From assembly GCA_017306025.1 (NCBI GenBank), contig JAFKJJ010000547.1, positions 1 to 34,176 of the forward strand: 34,176 nucleotides of DNA. The letters are read 5' to 3'. Shown here in pieces: positions 8,201 to 14,782 of the stretch. Position 1 is the first letter of the stretch. Every line of letters starts with the position of its first letter. Source of the stretch: Planctomycetota bacterium (GTDB lineage Bacteria > Planctomycetota > Planctomycetia > Gemmatales > Gemmataceae). The notes below the pieces were generated by a model. It saw only the letters and a program-made list of their open reading frames with translations. It did no database searches and was not told the DNA's origin. Both the position numbers and the translations under genes were made by a program.

Positions 8201-9169
8201 TCACGCTCCTGGCGGGTCGACGGTGTAGCCGCGGCTCAGCCCTTCGTAATGGAGCAGCCGCGCGCGGGGCGTGACGAGCACCAGCTTCCCGCACTCGCGG
8301 ACGCGGCGGCACAGGTCGACGTCGTTGAGCGTCAGCGGCAGGCGCTCGTCGAACCCGCCCACGGCGTCGAACAAGGCGCGGCGAATCATCATGCAGGCGG
8401 CCGTGACTGCGGGCACGCTCCGCACCCGCCGCAGTTCGCCGTCGGCGCCGGGGGCATCGGCCGACTCGCCACGGTACGGGTGAACCCACATCCCGTCGCT
8501 CCGCGGGAGCAGTCCGGCGTGCTGGATCGTGTGATCGGGGTAGAGCAGCGTCGCACCGACCGCGCCGACCGCGGGGCCGGTCGCGAGGGCCAGCATTCGC
8601 TCCAGCCAGGAGCGCGTCAGCACCTCGGTGTCGTTGTTGAGGAAGAGCAGGTGGTCGCCGGTCGCCGCGGCCGCGCCCGCGTTACACAGGAACGAGAAGT
8701 TGAACGCCCCGGGGCGACTGATGAGCCGGACGTCCCGTTTCGCGCTGATGCGCGCGAGCAGGCGCCCGGTGCGGGGCTCCTCGCTTCCGTTATCGACGAG
8801 CACCACCTCGAAGTTGCGGAAGGTGCTCCAGCGCAGGCTTCGTAGACAGTTCCGGAGCAGTTCGGGGCGATCACGAAACGGGATGATGATGCTCACGCGG
8901 GCGTCCGGCACCGGAAGCGCCGGGCCGAAATACGGCTCGGCCTTTCCGATGACGTGCGGCTTCACCGCGCCGGGGTGCGGGAACACACGCCGTAGTTGCA
9001 CGCGCACCCACTCGGCCGCCCGCGCGATACGGGAACCGCGGAGGCCGGTGAGGTCGTTCTGCAAAAGCTCGGCGCGCACGAACTCGTCGTGGTATCGCCT
9101 GTTCAGCAAGTGGAGCAGCCCGGCGTACGGGTTCCGCCTTCGGCGCTTGCGCGAGGAGCGATTGCGCAT
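8201..9169 (-). CDS. GT2-family glycosyltransferase (rhamnosyltransferase-like)
   Basis: A 322-aa enzyme: after a basic N-terminus, the GT-A domain begins near residue 92 (VSIIIPFRDRPELLRNCL). It has VDNGSEEPRTG (nucleotide-binding Asp126), GAFNFSFLCNAGAAAATGD and LFLNNDTEVL (metal-binding Asp180). VGAVGATLLYPDHTIQHAG and GFDERLPLTLNDVDLC follow. This motif series is characteristic of O-antigen and rhamnan-type GT2 enzymes. GGAGG seven nt upstream of the ATG supports the start. It is 13 nt downstream of the epimerase gene, so the two are probably one operon. Confidence 0.9.
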   Translation of the reverse strand: MRNRSSRKRRRRNPYAGLLHLLNRRYHDEFVRAELLQNDLTGLRGSRIARAAEWVRVQLRRVFPHPGAVKPHVIGKAEPYFGPALPVPDARVSIIIPFRDRPELLRNCLRSLRWSTFRNFEVVLVDNGSEEPRTGRLLARISAKRDVRLISRPGAFNFSFLCNAGAAAATGDHLLFLNNDTEVLTRSWLERMLALATGPAVGAVGATLLYPDHTIQHAGLLPRSDGMWVHPYRGESADAPGADGELRRVRSVPAVTAACMMIRRALFDAVGGFDERLPLTLNDVDLCRRVRECGKLVLVTPRARLLHYEGLSRGYTVDPPGA

Positions 9170-9182
9170 GGGCCAGCCTCCG

Positions 9183-10124
9183 TCACACGTTCTTGTACGT
9201 CCCGCGGGGCTCCATCCGGTAGCCCTTGAGCAGCTCGCGGATGCCGTCGTCGAGCGACCGCTTCGCCTCGAACCCCGCGGCCTTCAGCCGCGCACTCGAA
9301 ACGATGTAGTTCCGCTTGTCCGGGTCCTCGCCGATCGGCGCGAAGTGGATGTAGAACTTCGGCACGTGCTTCTTCACCGCGAAGGCTAGGTCCTCTTTCG
9401 ACAGGTTGGCCGAGTCGAGGCCCAGGTTGTACGGCTTGCCGCTCATCGTCTCGCCGTTGGCCAGCGCGTGCAGGAAGCAGTCGGCCACGTCGCGCACGTG
9501 GACGAAGTTCCGCTTGAAGTCCTTCTCGAACAGCACCAGGTAGCCGTCTTTCACGGCCGCGTAGACGAAGTGGTTCACGAGCAGGTCGAGGCGCATTCGT
9601 GGCGACATGCCGAAGACGGTCGCCAGGCGAAGCGTCACCGCATTCGGGCTGTCGAGGAGCAACCGCTCCGCGTCGCACTTCGTCCGGCCGTACAGCGAGA
9701 TCGGTTCGAGCGGCGTGTCTTCGGTGCAGAAGGTCGCACCGGATGTGGCACCATAGCCGCTGTTGGTGTTCGGGTACACGACGAGCTGATTCGAACTGCG
9801 GAGCTTGTTGAGCAGCTTCACCGATTCAAAGTTGACCGACCGCGCCAGGGCCGGGTCGCGGTCGCACGCGCCGGCCCCCACGATCCCGGCGAGGTGAACG
9901 ACCGCGTCCGCGGTCTTGAGTGCCGACCGCATCACGGCCTCGTCGCGCACGTCGCCCTTGACGAAGTCGAACGCGGGGTCGGCGCAGAGGTGGTAGAGCC
10001 CCTGGCCGGCGCCGTACATGAGGTTGTCGAGGGCGGTGACCGCGTACCCGGCCGCGAGCAGGTGCTCGCACGCGACGCTCCCGAGGTAGCCGAGTCCGCC
10101 GGTCACGAGGACGCGCTGAGTCAC
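9183..10124 (-). CDS. NAD(P)-dependent sugar epimerase/dehydratase (extended SDR)
   Basis: I chose the GTG at 10124 because GGAGG stands eight nt upstream and the Rossmann motif TGGLGYLG then lies at residues 8-15. A longer version from ATG 10196 would add 24 unlikely residues. The product is 313 aa. Catalytic features are the acidic residue after beta-2 (Asp33, NAD preference), HLAGIVGAGACD, the NTNSGYG segment (119-125), and Tyr145-x3-Lys149 in SLYGRTK. RNFVHVRDVADCFLHAL is the usual substrate-domain signature. It makes or modifies a nucleotide sugar for the adjacent glycosyltransferases; the exact stereochemistry cannot be read from the sequence. Confidence 0.9.
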   Translation of the reverse strand: MTQRVLVTGGLGYLGSVACEHLLAAGYAVTALDNLMYGAGQGLYHLCADPAFDFVKGDVRDEAVMRSALKTADAVVHLAGIVGAGACDRDPALARSVNFESVKLLNKLRSSNQLVVYPNTNSGYGATSGATFCTEDTPLEPISLYGRTKCDAERLLLDSPNAVTLRLATVFGMSPRMRLDLLVNHFVYAAVKDGYLVLFEKDFKRNFVHVRDVADCFLHALANGETMSGKPYNLGLDSANLSKEDLAFAVKKHVPKFYIHFAPIGEDPDKRNYIVSSARLKAAGFEAKRSLDDGIRELLKGYRMEPRGTYKNV

Positions 10125-10229
10125 GCGAGGGCCTCCGGGGTGTGGGTCGGTTCCGTGTTGTCGGTGTGGGAGTGTAAGTGGTCGCTCCGGGGGCAATCAA
10201 GCCCACTTCGCTCCGCGCCGCCCGTCTCC

Positions 10230-11519
10230 TCAGCCCGCCAGCGCCGCGAGTCGGCTCGCCATCCTTCGGACCGAGGCCCGAAGCGCGCGGGCCGCGCGTC
10301 GGGGCGCCGACGGGCGCCGGAGCGCGGCGGCCAGTTCCGACACTTCGGTCGTCAGCCGCGCCGTCTGCTGGCGGGTCACGCGCAACTCGGCCTCGAGCGC
10401 GCGAACCCGTTCGTCGGCCGCGGCCAGCCGGTGTGCGGTGATCCGCTCTTTCAGGTCCGACACGGTCGGCGCGGTGAGGTACGCACCCGGGTCGCCCGCA
10501 CGGCTCTCCCGTTCCGGGTCATCGAACGCGGTCGCCGTCACCGGCCCATGTGCGCGGGACACGCCGTACAGCGCGCCCCGGTAGAACACGATGTCGTAGC
10601 CGCTGTAATTCGACCGGATGACCCGGAATCCCGACGCGAACGTCTCTTCCATCCGCAGCACCGCAGACAGGTGGTCGTCACTGTCCGCGCGGAACGCCGC
10701 GGGCGCGACGGCCGGGGGGACGGTCGGCCCTTCGAGGGTCGTTCGCCACTCGGACGGCGGGGACAACCCGAACCGCTCGCGCAGGAACCCGACCAACTCT
10801 TCGGTTCGAGGGCGCAGCAACCCGCGGAGGCCCGGGGCGAGGCTCTCGGGCAGGTCGCCGGGTTGGCCGGGGAGGATCCGTTCGGTCAGCGGGAAGCCGG
10901 ACAGGTCCGCCGTCGGATCGACCCCGAGGAAGCGGAACACGTTCCGGAGCAGATCCCCCGGCCGGGCGGCAATGGACTCGTAGAAGCCGACGAACAGTTG
11001 CTCCGCCGGGAACACGGAGGACCAGCGCCGCAACTGCCCGAAGTAGTCACCGTTCACCAGCGGCCAATCGTGGGCGAAGTTCGCGCGCCAGTGCTCGTCC
11101 GTCGGCCCGGCGCCGGGCGGGGGGTCGAAGTTGGCCTCTCGGTAGTGGTGGTTGTGCTTGGCGTGAGACCAGGCCCGGGACAACGGGTCGCGCATCAGGA
11201 ACACGAGCTTGACGTCGGGGAGCAGGTGCCGGATGAGCCGGATGCGGGCGAGCGGGAGCGACGCGTAGGACGGGGACGCTTCGCCCGCCCGGCGCGCGCC
11301 GGCCGGTGCGAAGTGGGCACAGTACCACTCGAAGTCCAGCCACTTGAACAACGAACTGAAGTACTTCACCTCTTTAATCGAGGGGACGAAGAGCTGGGGG
11401 TGGAAGCGGAGGTTGTCCGCGAGCCACGTGGACCCCGTTTTGGGTGGCGAGATTATCAGGAAGTCCGGTCGGCGGTGGGAGAGGGGACTGAAGTGGCCGG
11501 TGGGCTCACTCGACGACAT
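10230..11519 (-). CDS. sulfotransferase with extra C-terminal module and coiled coil
   Basis: A 429-aa protein (ATG at 11519; an ATG nine codons earlier is possible). The PAPS-binding 5'-phosphosulfate loop PPKTGSTWL (25-33) and the 3'-phosphate motif RDPLSRAWSHAKHN (110-123) identify it. NVFRFLGVD is also typical of carbohydrate sulfotransferases. After the catalytic domain (about 1-250) comes a segment FRVIRSNYSGYDIVFYRG followed by a GP-containing end, like a small module seen attached to planctomycete glycosyltransferases. A heptad-like coiled coil (about 345-400; RVRALEAELRVTRQQ) and a basic tail follow. It is divergent from the GT2 gene at 11679. It probably sulfates the glycan made by this locus. 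Confidence 0.88.
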   Translation of the reverse strand: MSSSEPTGHFSPLSHRRPDFLIISPPKTGSTWLADNLRFHPQLFVPSIKEVKYFSSLFKWLDFEWYCAHFAPAGARRAGEASPSYASLPLARIRLIRHLLPDVKLVFLMRDPLSRAWSHAKHNHHYREANFDPPPGAGPTDEHWRANFAHDWPLVNGDYFGQLRRWSSVFPAEQLFVGFYESIAARPGDLLRNVFRFLGVDPTADLSGFPLTERILPGQPGDLPESLAPGLRGLLRPRTEELVGFLRERFGLSPPSEWRTTLEGPTVPPAVAPAAFRADSDDHLSAVLRMEETFASGFRVIRSNYSGYDIVFYRGALYGVSRAHGPVTATAFDDPERESRAGDPGAYLTAPTVSDLKERITAHRLAAADERVRALEAELRVTRQQTARLTTEVSELAAALRRPSAPRRAARALRASVRRMASRLAALAG

Positions 11520-11605
11520 AAGACCCTCGGGATGTCTTCCGGGCACGGCCGCTCCAGGCTACCTCACGGATCGGGCGGCGCACAACACCGGTTCGACGGT
11601 CGCGA

Positions 11606-11634
11606 TTGACGGCACCCGCCCACCCGCCTATAAA
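11606..11634 (+). promoter_or_regulatory. sigma70-type promoter
   Basis: TTGACG (11606-11611), a 17-nt spacer and TATAAA (11629-11634) form a near-consensus housekeeping promoter. It lies in the divergent gap before the DPM1-like gene and would start transcription about 38 nt upstream of its ATG. It would drive the GT2 and membrane-protein pair. Confidence 0.6.
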
Positions 11635-11678
11635 CCCGCGTCGCTCCGCCCCCACCCAGAAGACGGCAACGGAGACCG

Positions 11679-12446
11679 ATGACGCCCACTCTCGACGCAC
11701 CAGAAATCGCCGAACCGCTCGGCCCGGTTGCCGCGCGCAAGTGTACGGTCACGCTCGTCGTGCCGACGCTCAACGAGATCGTCGGCATGAGGGCGATCAT
11801 GCCGCGGGTCCGGCGCGAGTGGGTGGACCAGATCATCGTGCTCGACGGCGGCTCCACCGACGGGACCGTCGAGTGGGCGCGCGACAACGACTACGAGGTC
11901 CACCTCCAGAGCGAGCCGGGCATCCGGCACGCGTACATGGAGGTCCTGCCGAAGGTCCGCGGCGACGTGATCCTCACCTTCAGCCCGGACGGCAACAGCA
12001 TTCCCGAACTGCTGCCGCGGCTCGTGGCCAAGATGGACGAGGGGTACGACATGGTGATCGCGTCGCGGTACAAGCCGCCCGCGAAGAGCACCGACGACGA
12101 TTGGGTCACCGCGTTCGGCAACTGGCTGTTCACGCGCACGGTCAACCTGCTCCACGGCGGGAGCTACACCGACGCGATGGTGATCTACCGCGCGTACCGC
12201 ACGAGTCTCGTCCGCGAACTGGAGCTCGACCAGGACCGCTGGTACCGGACGCCGGAGTGGCTGTTCCGCACGCGGGTCAGTTGGGAGCCGATGCTCTCGG
12301 CGCGGGCGGCCCGGCGCCGGCTGAAGGTGGCCGAGATCGCCGGCGACGAGCCGCCGCGGCTCGGCGGCGAGCGGAAGCTCCGCGTGCTCCAGTGGGGCGC
12401 GGCCTACTACTTCCAGTTCCTGCGCGACTTCTTCTTGTGGCGGTGA
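11679..12446 (+). CDS. GT2-family polyprenol-phosphate (DPM1-like) glycosyltransferase
   Basis: This 255-aa enzyme has VVPTLNE (27-33), VLDGGSTDGT (54-63) and GDVILTFSPDGNSIPE (95-110), where the usual DADGQ/DPDGQ motif appears as SPDGN. The short single-domain architecture matches dolichyl/polyprenyl-phosphate sugar synthases. There is no C-terminal transmembrane pair, only an amphipathic FQFLRDFFLWR end. A GGAG lies just upstream of the ATG. It is followed after 28 nt by a polytopic membrane protein, which could be the lipid-linked sugar user or a flippase-like partner. Confidence 0.88.
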   Translation: MTPTLDAPEIAEPLGPVAARKCTVTLVVPTLNEIVGMRAIMPRVRREWVDQIIVLDGGSTDGTVEWARDNDYEVHLQSEPGIRHAYMEVLPKVRGDVILTFSPDGNSIPELLPRLVAKMDEGYDMVIASRYKPPAKSTDDDWVTAFGNWLFTRTVNLLHGGSYTDAMVIYRAYRTSLVRELELDQDRWYRTPEWLFRTRVSWEPMLSARAARRRLKVAEIAGDEPPRLGGERKLRVLQWGAAYYFQFLRDFFLWR

Positions 12447-12474
12447 GCCGGACGACAGACGAGGTGCAACGCGG

Positions 12475-14094
12475 ATGATTCGGCAGCGACTCGCGGACTG
12501 GGTGAGCACGCCGGGCGGTCGTCGCCGCGCCCGCGATCTGGGGTTTCTCGCCGTGTTGTTCGTGTTCGTGGGACTGGCCTACGGCCCGTCCCTGAAGCAC
12601 CCGCCCCGCGCCGACCAGTGGTGCTTCCTGGCCGACACGCGCTGCGACCACACGTTCCTCGACACGCTCCGGCACTCCTACTCGTACAACCGCACGCGGA
12701 AGATCGGGCCGGGCGACACCGACCTGTTCCGCCCGGTGCTGTTCGCGCTCCTCGCGGCCGAGAAGTCGGCGTTCGAGGGCCGCCTCGCGCCGCCCCAGGC
12801 GCTCGGCATCGCGTTTCATTGCGCCGTGTGCGCGCTGTTCCTGGTCCTCGTGCGCCAGATCAAGGGGATCGTCCGTCCGGCGACCGAGGAAGCGGACGAC
12901 GGCCCGGACTGGTTCACCTACGCGACGGTCGCGTTCTTCGCGCTCAACCCGTGCGTGCAGGAACTCGTCATCTGGCACCACCTCCACGGCTACCTGCTGT
13001 TCCTGCTGCTCCTGTTCGGCTCGATGAGTTGCCTCCTCCGCTACGCGGCCGATTCCGATCGTGGTGAGCCGGACGCGCGCTACCTGTGGGCCGCGTGGGG
13101 CTTGGCGCTCGTCTCCGCGTTCACCTACGAACTCGGCCAGATCTACGCGATCCTCGCGGGCGCGTGTGCGGCGTTCGTCGCGGCCCCGCGGGTTGGTACG
13201 AAGCGGGCGGTCCGGATCGTGGCCGGCTTCGCAACGATCGCTGTTGGGTACCAGACGCTCAACCGCATCGACGAACGCGTCCACCGCGACACCTACGAGC
13301 CGGAAAACCTCCGCCCGCTGATGCTCAAGGCGGCTCCCACGCGGGCGACGGTCGTCAACACCGCCCGCTACGCCACTTACACGATGGTGCAGCCGTTCTT
13401 CCCGTCGCTGGTGCAGACCTCCTGCGGCGGGCAGCGGTTGCAGGTCGAAGAAAGCGTGTGGAAGGGGCGGCGGCTGAAGGTGCTCACCCCGGCTCTGGCG
13501 GTGTCGTTCGCGGTGTTCGGCGCGGGTCTCGTGCTCGGGTTCGCCGGCCTCCGGCGTCTCACGCGCGAGCCGTCGCGGCTGCGGCTCGTCGCGCTCGCCC
13601 TGCCGGTCGCGCTGTACGCGGCCTACGGGGCGGTGACCGTGTTGGGGCGGATGAACATGCGCCCCTATCTGCCGATCCTCAGCTCGAACTCGTACTACGC
13701 GTACACCGCGCTCCTGTTCGGGCTCCTGGCCGCGTCGGCGGGGTGGCACGCGGTCGGCGGGTGGGGCGCGCCCGTTCGGAGGTGGCTGGCGGTCGGGATG
13801 CTCGTGTCGAGCGCGCTGGGCGCCGAGTACGTGCGGGAGGCGAACGTGATGGTCGCCCGACACGAGAAGGAGTGGGCGCGGCCGCTGGAAGCGGTGCAGG
13901 AGTTCGTGGACAAGCACCGCCACGAGCCGGGATTTAGTTTCCGCGTCGACTACGCCGCGTCCGACGACATCCCGATCATCCACATGGTACCGGTCGTGCG
14001 GCTCGTGTTCGACGAGTGGATGTGCGGCCCGGACCCGCGCTACCGCGTGACGATTCGCGACGGGAAGGCGCACGGGGAGCGGCTGCGCGAGTGA
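12475..14094 (+). CDS. polytopic membrane protein, possibly a GT-C-type glycosyltransferase
   Basis: The 539-aa product has about nine or ten hydrophobic segments (for example near 22-42, 110-125, 140-185, 205-235, 242-258, 340-360, 370-395, 405-425, 440-455). An N-terminal loop after TM1 reads HPPRADQWCF and RHSYSYNRTRKIGPGDTD, with acidic and aromatic residues placed as in GT-C enzymes that use lipid-linked sugars. I do not recognise a named family. The C-terminal 80 residues form a soluble tail. GAGGTG about eight nt before the ATG supports the start. Coupling to the DPM1-like gene suggests a role in lipid-linked glycan assembly. Confidence 0.75.
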   Translation: MIRQRLADWVSTPGGRRRARDLGFLAVLFVFVGLAYGPSLKHPPRADQWCFLADTRCDHTFLDTLRHSYSYNRTRKIGPGDTDLFRPVLFALLAAEKSAFEGRLAPPQALGIAFHCAVCALFLVLVRQIKGIVRPATEEADDGPDWFTYATVAFFALNPCVQELVIWHHLHGYLLFLLLLFGSMSCLLRYAADSDRGEPDARYLWAAWGLALVSAFTYELGQIYAILAGACAAFVAAPRVGTKRAVRIVAGFATIAVGYQTLNRIDERVHRDTYEPENLRPLMLKAAPTRATVVNTARYATYTMVQPFFPSLVQTSCGGQRLQVEESVWKGRRLKVLTPALAVSFAVFGAGLVLGFAGLRRLTREPSRLRLVALALPVALYAAYGAVTVLGRMNMRPYLPILSSNSYYAYTALLFGLLAASAGWHAVGGWGAPVRRWLAVGMLVSSALGAEYVREANVMVARHEKEWARPLEAVQEFVDKHRHEPGFSFRVDYAASDDIPIIHMVPVVRLVFDEWMCGPDPRYRVTIRDGKAHGERLRE

Positions 14095-14096
14095 GG

Positions 14097-14648
14097 TCAG
14101 GGCTTCGGCTTGCCGAGGTCGACGCCCTTCTTGCGGAGCGCCTCTTCGAGCTTGGCCCGGTCGGTTTTCGTCGGGTCGAAGAGCGCGGTGACGCGGCCGT
14201 CCTTGAAGCTCGCGGTCGCCTGGTAGACGCCCTCGACGTTGGCGACCGCCTCGTAGGCCGCGAGGTTACACGCCTTACAGTCGCACCCGGCCGCGGGGAT
14301 CGTCACCCGTTCGAGCTTGTCGCGCGGGACGGTGCGCCGGGGCTTCACCGCGAACGTGTGGTTCGTCGCCGTGCGCACCTTGTCGCTGACCAACTCGACG
14401 ACCCGCTCGGGCTTCTGCCCGGGAAACAGCTTCGCCGGGTCGAACTCGATCGTCACTTCCGCCTCGTCGAAGTCGATCGCGATCAACTTGAAATCGGTCA
14501 ACTCCGCGAACGCGTCGCGGAGCACCTTCTCACGGTCGGGCGCGAACAGCCCGGTCACGCGGTACGTGAACCGCTCGGGCTTCGAGGGCTTCTTGTCGTC
14601 GGCCGCGACGGTGCCGAAGAGGGCCAGCGCGGCGAGGATGGTACGCAT
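14097..14648 (-). CDS. exported two-domain heavy-metal-associated (HMA)-like protein
   Basis: A 183-aa protein with an N-terminal signal peptide (hydrophobic to about residue 16, then AADD). Two beta-alpha-beta-beta-alpha-beta HMA-like repeats follow. The first (about 27-75) lacks cysteines. The second (about 115-180) has GCDCKACNL in the metal-loop position, an expanded cysteine motif in place of the usual GMxCxxC. I take the ATG at 14648. It is the last minus-strand gene after DUF1552 and the PSCyt1/DUF1592 protein and may bind metal in the periplasm. The family assignment rests on pattern and predicted fold, not on close homology. Confidence 0.72.
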   Translation of the reverse strand: MRTILAALALFGTVAADDKKPSKPERFTYRVTGLFAPDREKVLRDAFAELTDFKLIAIDFDEAEVTIEFDPAKLFPGQKPERVVELVSDKVRTATNHTFAVKPRRTVPRDKLERVTIPAAGCDCKACNLAAYEAVANVEGVYQATASFKDGRVTALFDPTKTDRAKLEEALRKKGVDLGKPKP

Positions 14649-14667
14649 GGCGGACTCGTGGGTTCGG

Positions 14668-14776
14668 TGTGGTCCGGTCACCCCGTGACCGGTTGCATCA
14701 CGACGGTCGGTGCGAAGGAGACGTTCGTGTCCGTGTTCCCTGCGTATCGCACCGGTCACGGAGTGACCGGACCACA
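14668..14776. repeat. TGTGGTCCGG palindrome family, copy 2 (57-nt loop)
   Basis: The 26-nt arms (14668-14693 and 14751-14776) are complementary except for one base. The loop is exactly 57 nt, the same as in the copy at 33105-33212, and both loops carry TTCGTG at the same offset and end in ATCGC. It lies between two minus-strand genes. Confidence 0.92.
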
Positions 14777-14782
14777 GCATCA

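Noticed and set aside
9468..11609. Long plus-strand frame antisense to the epimerase and sulfotransferase genes
   Set aside because: It is a high-GC shadow of two well-supported minus-strand genes with clear motifs; its translation is Arg/Val/Glu-rich without recognisable domains.
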